Source: CAG-238 sp934277695 (GTDB lineage: Bacteria > Bacillota > Clostridia > Peptostreptococcales > Anaerovoracaceae). From it: DNA of 64,000 nt. Shown piece after piece: positions 41,127 through 49,907 of this stretch. The notes beneath the pieces were generated by a model. It was not told the DNA's origin. It was given only the letters and a program-made list of their open reading frames with translations, and did no database searches. Numbering within the stretch: the stretch's first letter is position 1; every line of letters begins with the position of its first letter. Both the position numbers and the translations under genes were made by a program. The DNA lies in assembly GCA_934277695.1 (NCBI GenBank), contig CAKQVG010000001.1, positions 434,001 to 498,000 on the forward strand. Direction: 5' to 3'.

Positions 41127-41602
41127 GAGAATTTGATCATAATGGATTACTGTTAGCTGAATTTCAGGGTAAGCTGTTTGAAAAATCAGAAGAATTGAAC
41201 TGTTCAAGCCCAATCTTTATCAGAAGATTTTTACACTCGAATTTACTAAAAAAACTTGACACCGGTAACAGCTCGCTGATATCGCTCGATGTAAATGAAG
41301 GACTTCAGAGTATCCTGGGGCAGTTCGGAAATTCAAGCTACGGGAAAGAAAAATATTCGAAAAGCTCTTTATTCTGGATGGGCTATATGTATAGATATAT
41401 TGCTTATACGCGAGAGCAAGCAACCGGCTATATTATGGATTTATTCAAGCATAAGCAGATGAACTCTGTATATTATTCCTTTCACACCCAAGACCCTGAA
41501 TGGTGTATTAGCAGTCTGCTTGATTTAAACGATTTGAACGAGGATGTGTTTGACAATAATCTCAGATTAAAAAAAATAATCAAAGAAAAAGGAGGTTATT
41601 AG
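41123..41602 (+). CDS. Unknown partner of the DUF3990 protein, candidate antitoxin
   Basis: A 159-residue soluble protein that I do not recognise. Visible features: a charged N-terminus (MREFDHNGLLLAEFQGKLFE), an FIRRFLHSNLLKKLD segment near 35, an aromatic patch (LFWMGYMYRYIAYTREQATG) near 90, and a Lys-rich C-terminus. It overlaps the DUF3990 gene by 4 bases and shares its low GC content, so the two are translationally coupled and were probably acquired together. By position it is the likely antitoxin, but this is inference from the arrangement only. Confidence 0.7.
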   Translation: MREFDHNGLLLAEFQGKLFEKSEELNCSSPIFIRRFLHSNLLKKLDTGNSSLISLDVNEGLQSILGQFGNSSYGKEKYSKSSLFWMGYMYRYIAYTREQATGYIMDLFKHKQMNSVYYSFHTQDPEWCISSLLDLNDLNEDVFDNNLRLKKIIKEKGGY

Positions 41603-41643
41603 GAAATAGCCTCCAAAACCATTTTTAAATACTTGTGTTCGCC

Positions 41644-41678
41644 AAAACTTGTTTGTCCAACTTGAACAAACAAGTTTT
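41644..41678. repeat. Right copy of the cassette palindrome, also trxB terminator
   Basis: The right copy of the cassette palindrome: arms AAAACTTGTTTGTCC and GAACAAACAAGTTTT with the same AACTT loop; one base differs from the left copy and breaks one pair. It lies six bases past the trxB stop, has A/T tracts on both sides, and so can terminate both trxB and the cassette. Copies are 1443 bp apart. Confidence 0.88.
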
Positions 41679-41683
41679 TTTTG

Positions 41684-42613
41684 TTACACCGTCGCTGTCA
41701 AAAACTCCTCCGCCATCTGTACGCAGACTGCTCCGTCGGCCGCTGCGGAAACGACTTGCCTGAGCGGTTTGGTTCGTATATCGCCCACGGCGTATACACC
41801 CGGGATATTGCACTTCGTATCTTCTCCTGCGATGATATAACCGTTTGCGTCCAAATCGAGCTGCCCTTTTACAAGCTCCGTTTCCGGCTTTCTGCCCACA
41901 CATACGAATACTCCTTCGCAGCCGATTATGCTTTCTTCGCCGCTTCCCATATCCTTTACGCGGACACCGCTCAGCTTGTTATCATGCAAAAGCTCTGTTA
42001 CCATACTGTTTTGCCTGATCTCTATATTCTCCGTATTCATCAGCGGCGCATGGTAGATTTGCGTTGCCTGCAGCCTCTCACCACGGTGGATTAAAATTAC
42101 ATTTCGGCAGATACGGCTCAGGAGCAGCGCGTCCCCTGCTGCGGAATTTCCTCCTCCGACCACGACAACGGTCTTATCCCTAAAAAACATCCCGTCACAG
42201 GCAGCACAGTAACTCAGCCCTCGTCCAAGCAGTTCCTCTTCGCCCGGTAGTCCTAATTTTTTTGCGCTTGCTCCGGTTGCAAGCACCACTGACTTCGCGT
42301 AGTATGTTTGCGTCTTGGTTTTTATGACCTTTGGATTTGCCTTTAAATCAACGGATATAGCCTCTTCCGATTTACTCTCTGCTCCGAATCGCTCGGCTTG
42401 CTTTTTCATTTTCTCCGCAAGGTAGAACCCGTCAACACCATCATCAAAGCCGGGATAGTTGTCGATTTGCTCCGTCAACGCCATTTGTCCGCCTGCATAC
42501 TGTTTTTCAATAACAATTAAGTCAAGACCCGCTCTCGCCGCATACAATGCGGCGGTGTAGCCGCCCGGACCGCCGCCTATGATAATAATATCGTAAATGT
42601 GATTTTTACTCAT
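41684..42613 (-). CDS. trxB: Thioredoxin-disulfide reductase (TrxB-like)
   Basis: A 309-residue FAD/NADPH flavoprotein that reduces thioredoxin-like proteins. The FAD motif is IIIGGGPGGYTAALYAARAG, the redox pair CAAC is in SYCAACDGMFF near 135, the NADPH-fold motif is VVVVGGGNSAAGDALLL (GGGNSAA) near 152, and the C-terminal FAD contact is GVYAVGDIRTKPLRQV near 272. CAAC replaces the common CATC/CAVC and the NADPH loop lacks the usual HRR (HRGERLQA), so the electron donor may not be NADPH, as in clostridial ferredoxin-linked forms. ATG 42613 is set by AGGAGG. It lies after the folT terminator. Confidence 0.9.
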   Translation of the reverse strand: MSKNHIYDIIIIGGGPGGYTAALYAARAGLDLIVIEKQYAGGQMALTEQIDNYPGFDDGVDGFYLAEKMKKQAERFGAESKSEEAISVDLKANPKVIKTKTQTYYAKSVVLATGASAKKLGLPGEEELLGRGLSYCAACDGMFFRDKTVVVVGGGNSAAGDALLLSRICRNVILIHRGERLQATQIYHAPLMNTENIEIRQNSMVTELLHDNKLSGVRVKDMGSGEESIIGCEGVFVCVGRKPETELVKGQLDLDANGYIIAGEDTKCNIPGVYAVGDIRTKPLRQVVSAAADGAVCVQMAEEFLTATV

Positions 42614-42627
42614 TTTCAGACCTCCTC

Positions 42628-42651
42628 GTTTGGGAATAGTATGCCCCAAAC
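42628..42651 (-). promoter_or_regulatory. Inverted repeat next to the trxB ribosome site
   Basis: A 7-bp inverted repeat GTTTGGG / CCCAAAC with a 10-base loop lies directly upstream of the AGGAGG of trxB. It could be an operator or an mRNA hairpin that affects initiation. No good promoter was found between it and the folT terminator. Confidence 0.4.
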
Positions 42652-42675
42652 TTCGCCACGGCCTGCGTTTTTGCA

Positions 42676-42710
42676 GAAAAAAACGATGGCTGTCTAAGCA
42701 AAACCATCGT
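42676..42710 (-). terminator. Terminator after folT
   Basis: Minus strand: 7-bp stem ACGATGG / CCATCGT, 14-base loop, then a run of T. It starts 10 bases past the folT stop. Confidence 0.8.
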
Positions 42711-42719
42711 CTTTTCTTA

Positions 42720-43226
42720 TTATGCAATTATGCTGCTTTTATGTCTTGCCATCATCTTGCTCAGCATTCCAATTACGATGAACTCAACCGGAATCATAAT
42801 CAGACACTGCACTACTCTTGTAACAAGCAGTGCTTCAAACGAAGAGCCGTAAAGGATGGAAATCCAAAGCGTGTTGAGCAGTAATCCCAGTATTAACTGA
42901 ACAATTGCGACTGCAAGGAGAATGCGTACCGGAGTCTGCTTCTTGTTAAGAAGCAATCCGTATACCGTGCCCTGAAGCACACAGGTCAGCGTAAATCCCG
43001 GGAAGTATGCGCCGATTGGGAAGAGCGTCGCTCCGAGTAAATCTGCAACTCCGCCGACAAGCGCGCCGCCTATCGGTCCGTAAAGATATGCAGCCAGAAA
43101 AACCGGAATGAATGTAAATCCGATTTTAAGGTTCCAGGCGTTTATCGAAAGGAACCTCGAGCACACGATTGCCGCCGCAATGAGGGCAGCACAAACAACC
43201 ATAACCTTAACGTCTAATTTTTTCAT
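42720..43226 (-). CDS. folT: Folate ECF transporter substrate-binding subunit (FolT-like)
   Basis: A 168-residue S-component with six helices. NLKIGFTFIPVFLAAYLYGP near residue 32 and GGVADLLGATLFPIGAYFPG are the substrate-site loops of the folate-family S subunits, and LTCVLQGTVYGLLL follows. It needs the shared ECF ATPase/T module, which is not in this window. The assignment to folate is supported independently by a tetrahydrofolate riboswitch in its leader. ATG 43226 follows AAAGGAGG and a T run. Confidence 0.9.
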   Translation of the reverse strand: MKKLDVKVMVVCAALIAAAIVCSRFLSINAWNLKIGFTFIPVFLAAYLYGPIGGALVGGVADLLGATLFPIGAYFPGFTLTCVLQGTVYGLLLNKKQTPVRILLAVAIVQLILGLLLNTLWISILYGSSFEALLVTRVVQCLIMIPVEFIVIGMLSKMMARHKSSIIA

Positions 43227-43233
43227 AAAAAAA

Positions 43234-43270
43234 CCTCCTTTGATTTGCGACAGTCGCCGCAAACGGAGAT
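43234..43270 (-). promoter_or_regulatory. THF riboswitch expression platform over the folT ribosome site
   Basis: After the aptamer an AGATCTCC segment (43263-43270 side) can pair with GGAGGTTT (43231-43238), which includes the folT Shine-Dalgarno, closed by a TTTGCG / CGCAAA hairpin. The stem is followed by seven T just before the ATG. The same structure could hide the ribosome site or terminate transcription. Confidence 0.7.
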
Positions 43271-43286
43271 CTTCTTATCCCTTATT

Positions 43287-43400
43287 GCAGCAGCGGATGC
43301 GGGTACGGCACCGCAGCAATGTTCCAGCATATCTGCTTTCGCTTTCGTCCGACGGCAACTTCCCATCCGTCGGCACTTGACGCGCCGCCCCTACTCTGTC
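43287..43400 (-). promoter_or_regulatory. Tetrahydrofolate riboswitch aptamer
   Basis: Minus-strand core elements of the THF-I class are all present in order: AGAGTAG, GCGCGTCAAGTG, ATGGGAAGTTG, ACGAAAGCGAAAGC, and GCGGTGCCGTACCCGCATCC, closing with GCTGC. CCGACGG / CCGTCGG gives the internal P3-type stem. It lies between the phosphohexomutase stop and folT. Confidence 0.9.
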
Positions 43401-43420
43401 TAATTGTTTTTTTCACTCTG

Positions 43421-44962
43421 TCATTCTACCACAATTTTGTCGTATTTGCTCAAAAAAACTTTAATAATACACAATATTTTTTCACAGCTTCCTTTGGTCA
43501 CTTCAACATTCAGCGGCATAATCGGATCGTGGAGGGATTTACGAAGGAGACACCAGCCTTCCGTATCTTCCGTGCGGAAATTCAGACGCACACCCTCGTA
43601 ATTCGGTTCAACAAGCGAAATTCCGTCAGAAACCTGCTCCGGTTCCATCGCCCACTTCTTTAAATCCGTCAGCACTTTTTCGCCGTATGCGCCGAAATCG
43701 CTTCCGCTTATCGGGAATCTGATTTCAATTGCCTCTTTCGGCTCCGCAAGAGACGAAAGCAGAACATCAATCCCTGCACCTGATTGTGCAAGCTGCGCTG
43801 CCTTGATTACGATCTTCGTCGCAAGGTAAGCACCGTCATCAAGGAAATAGTTCTCTTTATACGCCGCATGGCCCGAAGTCTCAATCGCAAGCTGACTGTC
43901 AACACCCGACTCGTTCAGCTCAATTGCCTTATTTATTACGTTTTTATATCCTCTCTTGAACCGAAGATGTTTCAGCCCCAGGCATTTTTCGAGGTAAACG
44001 GTCAACTGATCGCTCGTAATGCTGTCCGTAACAACTGTGGTTCCGGGATGCTCTGCCGCAATCAAGGCAGCAGCCATTGCTACGATTGCATTTCTGCTGA
44101 TTTCTTTTCCGTATTTGTCAACCGCCGATGAACGATCCACATCCGTATCGAAAATCAAGCCGAAGTCCGCACCGCTTTCAACGACGCGCTTTGAAATCGA
44201 AGCCATTGCTTCCTTGTTTTCGGGATTCGGCTGATGGTTCGGAAAATGTCCGTCCGGCTCAAGAAACTGGCTTGCCGAAACATCCGCACCCAGCGGCGCA
44301 AGGATTTTTTCCGCATAAAATCCACCGGCACCGTTGCCCGCATCGACCACTATTTTAAGACCCGTGAGCGGCTCGTCCGGGTTCTTGGAATTCGCCGTTT
44401 CAGCGATGATTTTTTCCCTCAAATGCTGTGAATATCTGTCGATTAAATTCCTTTTTTCTGCGGGGTTTGCGCTCGGATTTGAAACGGTCTCGAGGTTTTC
44501 AATTACCGCATCACTTTCCGCATATGCAATGATTGATGAAATATCCGTTTTGTTCAGGCCGCCGTTCTTGTCAAAGTATTTAAATCCGTTGCGGTTAAAC
44601 GGCAGATGACTTGCCGTTATCATAATCGCGCCGTCGCAGTCGTATTCCGGAAAAATTGTTGACATAAACATTGCGGGGGTGGATGCAAGGCCACAGTCGT
44701 AAACCTTGACTCCGATATGTACCAGGGTATCCGCAATCGTCTCTTTCAGTTCTCCTGCGGTAAGCCTGCTGTCGTGTCCCACCGAAATTTTCAGCTCGCA
44801 AGGAGGCTTGTCAAGCTTTTCACTTAGCCAAAGCGCGAACCCCCTCGTAAGCCGGAAAGTTTCTTCCTTCCCCAAGTTCACATTTTCGCCCGGCACACCG
44901 TCCATTGCAATTCCTCTGATATCACTGCCGTTTTGCAGTTTTTTGTAATCGTACTCCTTCAT
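43421..44962 (-). CDS. Phosphomannomutase/phosphoglucomutase family protein
   Basis: A 513-residue alpha-D-phosphohexomutase, which isomerises hexose-1- and -6-phosphates. The phosphoserine loop is IMITASHLPFNRNG near 115 (Ser within TASH), the Mg site is LIFDTDVDRSSAVD near 255, the sugar loop is LAIETSGHAAYKEN near 355 (ETSGH), and the phosphate-binding tail is PNYEGVRLNF near 470. It resembles the plant/bacterial PMM-like subgroup (GSDIRGIAMDG at the N-terminus). The start has GGAAGAAGATG. It is 13 bases downstream of the DUF1113-like gene. It could feed exopolysaccharide or cell-wall sugar synthesis. Confidence 0.92.
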   Translation of the reverse strand: MKEYDYKKLQNGSDIRGIAMDGVPGENVNLGKEETFRLTRGFALWLSEKLDKPPCELKISVGHDSRLTAGELKETIADTLVHIGVKVYDCGLASTPAMFMSTIFPEYDCDGAIMITASHLPFNRNGFKYFDKNGGLNKTDISSIIAYAESDAVIENLETVSNPSANPAEKRNLIDRYSQHLREKIIAETANSKNPDEPLTGLKIVVDAGNGAGGFYAEKILAPLGADVSASQFLEPDGHFPNHQPNPENKEAMASISKRVVESGADFGLIFDTDVDRSSAVDKYGKEISRNAIVAMAAALIAAEHPGTTVVTDSITSDQLTVYLEKCLGLKHLRFKRGYKNVINKAIELNESGVDSQLAIETSGHAAYKENYFLDDGAYLATKIVIKAAQLAQSGAGIDVLLSSLAEPKEAIEIRFPISGSDFGAYGEKVLTDLKKWAMEPEQVSDGISLVEPNYEGVRLNFRTEDTEGWCLLRKSLHDPIMPLNVEVTKGSCEKILCIIKVFLSKYDKIVVE

Positions 44963-44975
44963 CTTCTTCCTTTCG

Positions 44976-45380
44976 CTATAGATATGTCATAACCCTTATC
45001 AGTCCAAAAAATATAAAACAAACACAGAACCAAATTGCAGTAAATTCCGGGCATATCTGTCCGAGTACATTGCCCGGCATTGCCGAATAGTCCCAGACCT
45101 GCCACCCGAGCTTCAGGTTGACCACAACCCCCACGAAAAATTCATAGGCAGTAATAATCATCGCCCCCGCCAAGGCACCCAGAACAACCGGCTGACTGAG
45201 AATCCACTCCTGCATATAATACATGGTGAGTACACACGCACCGCCGGTAAGCAGCATCGTCCAATGCGTGTATCCTCTGAATAAAATTTCCATCGCTCCG
45301 TATGCGCCGGCTCCCAGAACAAAAACCGCAATTTCAATCCATATTGAATTGTTTCCCGTCATCAAATCTCTTACACTCAT
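44976..45380 (-). CDS. Putative ABC transporter permease (CmpB-like, PF06541)
   Basis: A 134-residue protein with four predicted helices. The combination GYTHWTMLLTGG near residue 37, WQVWDYSAMPGNVLGQICP near 93 and FTAIWF fits the PF06541 family of small membrane proteins. It is annotated as a permease by family only; no ATPase lies nearby and a real transport role is unproven. It precedes the phosphohexomutase gene by 13 bases. Confidence 0.75.
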   Translation of the reverse strand: MSVRDLMTGNNSIWIEIAVFVLGAGAYGAMEILFRGYTHWTMLLTGGACVLTMYYMQEWILSQPVVLGALAGAMIITAYEFFVGVVVNLKLGWQVWDYSAMPGNVLGQICPEFTAIWFCVCFIFFGLIRVMTYL

Positions 45381-45470
45381 AGGTTTATTATGAGCGCATA
45401 GAGCCTTCCTATTCCATTACATCCGGCTAAAATTTTTCCACCTGTTCGGTAATTTTATCCTCTGCATTTT

Positions 45471-46553
45471 CTATCCTTTTCTCTCCTCACCGTATATATG
45501 TGCGGTTTCTTCTCCGGACAAAATTCGCTCCGCCCCCTTTGCAAGAGCTCCAAGTTCATCTTCTCCCGGCATCAGAATAAATTCGCCGATATGCCCTGCA
45601 TAGTCTCTTACCATGTCTGTCAGCATCTTTGAATGTGCCGCTCCGCCGGTTAGTATAATTCCGTCAACCTCGCCTTTGAGGGCAACCGACATTTCCGCAA
45701 TGCTCTTTGCAACCTGATATGCCATTGCCTCGTATACGAGAGCGGCTTTTTCGTCTCCGTCTGCAATTAATTTCTCCACCTCACGGCAGTCGGTAATGCC
45801 TAAATAGGAGTAAAGTCCGCCTTTCCCGCAGATGAGCTTGTCCGCTTCTTCCTTCGTGTATTTTCCGCTGTAGCAGAGCTTTGTCCACAAAAGGAGCGCG
45901 ATTCCTCCCGTTCTCTCCGGTGACATCGGGCCATCGTCATAAGAAGCCCCATCAATGATTTGGCCGTTTTTGTGAACGGTTACCGATATTCCGCCGCCCA
46001 TATGGCATACCAAAAGATTCAGTTCCTTATATGATTTCCCGATTCGTGCGGCATAATTCATGGCTTGCGCTCTCGCATTCAAAACGTGATAACAGCCATA
46101 TCTTTCAATCCCAGAAAGACCGGAAACCTTCGCAACTTCCGAAAGTTCGCACCCCATAGTTGAATCGTATATAAACGATGGGATGCCAAGTGCCCCCGCG
46201 ATGTCATATGCAAGCAGTGCTCCGAGACTGGAAGCATGCTGCGGGTTCTCGGGACTTTGCATTGCTTCGCAGAGTGCTGGATTTACCAGATATCCGCCGC
46301 CGGAAAGTCCGATGACCATTCCGCCTCGTCCGACAACCGCTTTTAACAAAGCGGTATCGTAGTTTTTTTCGTCCAAAATTTTTCTGATAACTTCTGCCCT
46401 GTAAGGGAGCTGTGCTCCGATTGTTCCATATGCAAGCAGCTTGTCAGGGTCGTGCGTCAGCGTTTCTTCAAAAACCAGTTCCGCATTTCTGAAAAGACCG
46501 ATTTTGGTTGTCGTCGATCCCGGATTAATTACTAAAATGTCTGTCTTCTCCAT
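45471..46553 (-). CDS. buk: Butyrate kinase
   Basis: A 360-residue acetate/sugar-kinase-fold enzyme that converts butyryl phosphate and ADP into butyrate and ATP, the terminal energy step of clostridial butyrate formation. Signature strands are VINPGSTTTKIGLF, VVGRGGMVIGLSGGGYLVN near 75, LVCHMGGGISVTVH near 180 and ILTGGAAHSKMLTDMV near 300. The start at 46553 is chosen because GGGAG is nine bases upstream; the first ATG is adjacent to it. No phosphotransbutyrylase is next to it, so butyryl phosphate must come from elsewhere. A branched-chain acyl kinase is the alternative. Confidence 0.92.
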   Translation of the reverse strand: MEKTDILVINPGSTTTKIGLFRNAELVFEETLTHDPDKLLAYGTIGAQLPYRAEVIRKILDEKNYDTALLKAVVGRGGMVIGLSGGGYLVNPALCEAMQSPENPQHASSLGALLAYDIAGALGIPSFIYDSTMGCELSEVAKVSGLSGIERYGCYHVLNARAQAMNYAARIGKSYKELNLLVCHMGGGISVTVHKNGQIIDGASYDDGPMSPERTGGIALLLWTKLCYSGKYTKEEADKLICGKGGLYSYLGITDCREVEKLIADGDEKAALVYEAMAYQVAKSIAEMSVALKGEVDGIILTGGAAHSKMLTDMVRDYAGHIGEFILMPGEDELGALAKGAERILSGEETAHIYGEERKG

Positions 46554-46587
46554 TATTCTCATCTCCCTTTGTCAAATCGTCTATTTG

Positions 46588-48852
46588 CTATTCAACATGT
46601 TCTCCTATCAATGCGCCTACATGGTTGTTTGAACCCATGATCCACAGGATGTCTCCTTTTGCAATGAGCATGTTTGCATCCGGCATGATTATCGGATAGC
46701 CATCTTTTTGCATGCCCAAAATCATACACTTCGTGCTCTGCCTCAGATGTCCCTGTTTAATCGGCTTGTTGGCAAAGGATTCATCTCCTCTCACCTTTAT
46801 AGGACATACTGCAAGTGCATGTTCTACCTTCGGATAATCGCTCTCCATGAATTTTTTCAAAGTTCGTATCGGTTTGTTCTGCACAAGCCCCGTAAGTCTG
46901 TAAAAGTTTTTGAGCGCTTTCTCTTGACCGACCACATAAACTTTGTCCATGGCTTTTATCGAAACCTTTCCGTCCGGCAAAAGGATGTATTTACCTTCAT
47001 GTCTGATTTTTACAACATATACATTATAGTTTGCGCCCCAGTTCAGGTCCTCGATCCTTCGATTGAGGTATGGTGCCGTTTCGGGTGCAATGAAGGAAAT
47101 GATGCACAAATCCTGGTCGAGCCACCGCTGCTGCCTGCCCGCTGCTTCCTCACTTCGGATGACCCTTTCATTGAAGTTTTTGAGGAAGGTCGTCTCAAGC
47201 TGCAAATACCAAGTTGCCAAAATCGTCTTTCTCGAGAAAATCGTCAGGACTACAACCAGGAGCACGGCTACTCCACCTATGCCCGAACCGAAAAACATAT
47301 GCAGAGGCACCACGGCGATTGCCGTAATCACAACAAGCTTAACGATATTCAGGAACAGCAGTGGTAAGTGGAACGATGCTTTTTTGAGCCAAAGCGTAGT
47401 GAAATAGTTGTTATGAAAGTAAAACAACGGGCCTATAAAGATTGCCATCACTATGTATATCGCAACGCAGGAAGCCAGTTTGCTTCCCAAATCGGTTATA
47501 TATGCTACAAGAAACGGCTGAAGTTTGAATGTCCCCACCAGTGCAGCGACAAGCATGATTCCGCCGTATACCGCCATTCTAAGGAAATACTTCTTCAAGA
47601 AAACTTCCCAGTCGTTGTCTTTTTCTTCTTCTGGCTGTTCTTCGGAAGTATATCGCGTAAGCTTTTCCTTGGCACTTTCCGGGAGCACTTTGTCAAGCCA
47701 TCCCACGAAAATCGGTGCTGCTTTGATGCAGAAAGGTGTTGTAAACGTTGTGATTACGGAAACCGCGACTACAATTGGGTATATGTATTCGTCGATAATC
47801 CCAAGATTTATTCCGAATGAGGCAATAATAAAGGCAAATTCGCCTATCTGTGCAAGTGCAAATCCGCTTGATACAGCATTCGGCAGGCTTTGTCCGGAAA
47901 GAAGCATTCCTATGCTGTTGAACACAAGCTTTCCCACAAGTGTGACGAGAATAATTACCACAATCGGGATGATGTATTTTGCAATCATTCCCGGCTGCAC
48001 CATCATTCCCACGGAAATAAAGAAAACCGCTCCGAAAAGGTCTTTTACCCCTTTGGTTAATGTTTCCACGCGTTCCACATGCACAGTTCCCGCCAGAAGC
48101 GAGCCTGCAAGGAAGGAGCCAAGTGCCGTTGAAAATCCAAGGTTGTCGGCAAGCAGAACCATGCCGAAACAGATTCCGATGGACACTACCAGGAGCATCT
48201 CGTCATTCATCAGTTTTATGGTTTTGTTAAAAAATGTAGGCAGCAGGTAGATCCCGAATACAAGCCAAATAATGAGATACAGCACCATAAGCAGAAGGCT
48301 TCCCATAATCTCCACTCCGGAAATATTCTGTCTGGCACTGATGGTTGAAAGTATTACCATCATAAAAATTCCGACGATATCCTGTATTACAAGGGTGCCG
48401 AAAACCAGTTCCGTGTATTTTTCTTTTATTTTTAATTCATCAAATACCTTTATTATTATCGTGGTGGAGCTCATTGCAAGCATGCCTCCAAGGCAGATGC
48501 TGTTCATGGTTCCAAATCCGAGAAGCATTCCGGATGTGTAGCCGATTCCAAGCATTCCCGCCACTCCGGTTGCAGTCGTAATGATTGCTGTGCTTCCCAC
48601 GCTTACAAGTTTATGCAGATTAAATTCCAAGCCCAGATGAAACATGAGGAAGATAATTCCGATCTCGCTCCAGGTATGAATGCTCTGTGTATCAACAACT
48701 GTCGTGAACAGCGGAAAATACGGGCTTATCAAAAAGCCCGCCAAGATATAGCCCAGTATCAATGGTTGTTTAATTCTTTTGAATATGATTGTGATGATTC
48801 CTGCCGTCAGCATCATGACCGCAAGATCGGAGATAAGTGTCGGAATATGCAT
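46588..48852 (-). CDS. CPA2-type cation:proton antiporter with TrkA-C domain
   Basis: A 754-residue KefB/GerN-type antiporter. The first 390 residues form 12-13 helices with the CPA2 hallmarks: IGIIFLMFHLGLEFN near 66, GTLVIQDIVGIFMM near 150 (the Asp of the ion site) and a GFSTALGSFLAGSLLAG segment near 245. A second membrane part (430-560) is followed by a soluble TrkA-C-like domain (about 580-665) and a second one (670-750), which usually bind nucleotide or cyclic dinucleotides. ATG 48852 has GGGAGG. It lies 34 bases upstream of buk. Confidence 0.88.
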   Translation of the reverse strand: MHIPTLISDLAVMMLTAGIITIIFKRIKQPLILGYILAGFLISPYFPLFTTVVDTQSIHTWSEIGIIFLMFHLGLEFNLHKLVSVGSTAIITTATGVAGMLGIGYTSGMLLGFGTMNSICLGGMLAMSSTTIIIKVFDELKIKEKYTELVFGTLVIQDIVGIFMMVILSTISARQNISGVEIMGSLLLMVLYLIIWLVFGIYLLPTFFNKTIKLMNDEMLLVVSIGICFGMVLLADNLGFSTALGSFLAGSLLAGTVHVERVETLTKGVKDLFGAVFFISVGMMVQPGMIAKYIIPIVVIILVTLVGKLVFNSIGMLLSGQSLPNAVSSGFALAQIGEFAFIIASFGINLGIIDEYIYPIVVAVSVITTFTTPFCIKAAPIFVGWLDKVLPESAKEKLTRYTSEEQPEEEKDNDWEVFLKKYFLRMAVYGGIMLVAALVGTFKLQPFLVAYITDLGSKLASCVAIYIVMAIFIGPLFYFHNNYFTTLWLKKASFHLPLLFLNIVKLVVITAIAVVPLHMFFGSGIGGVAVLLVVVLTIFSRKTILATWYLQLETTFLKNFNERVIRSEEAAGRQQRWLDQDLCIISFIAPETAPYLNRRIEDLNWGANYNVYVVKIRHEGKYILLPDGKVSIKAMDKVYVVGQEKALKNFYRLTGLVQNKPIRTLKKFMESDYPKVEHALAVCPIKVRGDESFANKPIKQGHLRQSTKCMILGMQKDGYPIIMPDANMLIAKGDILWIMGSNNHVGALIGEHVE

Positions 48853-48979
48853 ACTGCCTCCCAAAGTTGATTTCTGTCTACGATTACATTATACCTTATT
48901 TTTTTGTTAAAATCCCGTATAATTATAATCTTCACACAGTTTTTTTCACTTCGCGGAGGCAGAGTATATTCTTCCTTGT

Positions 48980-49753
48980 TTACAGATTAATTATTTCTTC
49001 TCTGATTTTATTTACAGCCTGTACACGGCTTTCAACCTCGAGTTTCTTGTACAGCCTGAAATTGTAGGTTTTTATCGTATTTTCGGACAGACCGAGCGCA
49101 TCTGCAATTTCTGCATTGTTTTTTCCCTCATACAGATAACGGATCATCGTCATTTCTCTGTCCGTCAGCTCAAACATTTTTCCCAGCGTCGAAAGCTTTT
49201 CATCGGTGAGAACATCCCTCTCCTTTAAATGCTTTTCATCAACAATGGGAAGGGAATTCCACATTGTTACAACATTAAGCCCTGCGAGCATAAGCCAGCT
49301 TCCGATAACCAGATAAGGAACCACTCCGCCCGGCTCTAGGAACGGCAGATTTGTCGCCCTTATTGTATTGAGAATGCCCGATGCGAGAATAAGGATGAAT
49401 GCAATATTGTAAAGGATCATGAGTATCAAAACTTTTCCATTCTTTTCCCTGCTTCCGCGATATACCCCTTTCAGATATTTTGCACAGAGCAATATCCATT
49501 TCAGCCAAACAAAAATAATTATGCCGGTGTATGCAACTACAATATACTCTGCAACCATGACATCTTTATCAAAAATCAAAAAGTCAATCACATTCAGACA
49601 AAGCATGGCAATCAAAAAGGTCGTCACGCTCCCACCCTTAATTGTGTCATAAAATACCAGCAAATTTTTATGCTTAATCAATGCTTGAAGAAAAATTGCA
49701 AGAATCTCCGCAAAAATCGCAAGCAGATATATTATTCTAAGCTCAATACTCAT
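48980..49753 (-). CDS. Membrane-bound LuxR-type transcriptional regulator
   Basis: A 257-residue protein with six or seven hydrophobic helices (about residues 5-180), and a C-terminal LuxR-type helix-turn-helix (about 195-255): FELTDREMTMIRYLYEGKNN, then EIADALGLSENTIKTYNF. It has no receiver domain, so it senses a signal through the membrane part. It is located between an antiporter and the NhaC gene, either of which it may control. The TTG/ATG choice is clear: AGAGGG precedes ATG. Confidence 0.88.
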   Translation of the reverse strand: MSIELRIIYLLAIFAEILAIFLQALIKHKNLLVFYDTIKGGSVTTFLIAMLCLNVIDFLIFDKDVMVAEYIVVAYTGIIIFVWLKWILLCAKYLKGVYRGSREKNGKVLILMILYNIAFILILASGILNTIRATNLPFLEPGGVVPYLVIGSWLMLAGLNVVTMWNSLPIVDEKHLKERDVLTDEKLSTLGKMFELTDREMTMIRYLYEGKNNAEIADALGLSENTIKTYNFRLYKKLEVESRVQAVNKIREEIINL

Positions 49754-49778
49754 TTTTTTCCCTCTGGTTTCAAATACA

Positions 49779-49803
49779 CCAAAAAACTAGGCAGGACCTA
49801 GTT
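49779..49803 (-). terminator. Terminator after nhaC
   Basis: Minus strand: 7-bp stem AACTAGG / CCTAGTT, 5-base loop, then a T run. A second longer hairpin (10 bp, ATAAGAAGGA / TCCTTCTTAT, 49838-49871) lies between it and the nhaC stop. Confidence 0.75.
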
Positions 49804-49907
49804 TCTTGGCTCTTTATTTATTTATTATCTTAATATTATAAGAAGGACTTCACAAATTCATTCCTTCTTATAAAATTTTAAGCATTTGTTACAGACAAAA
49901 TGTTTGT

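Noticed and set aside
39454..41602. Region around the recombinase considered as a prophage or complete transposon
   Set aside because: There is no transposase, phage structural gene or integrase, and no terminal inverted repeats other than the palindromes discussed; a small cassette is the more modest reading.
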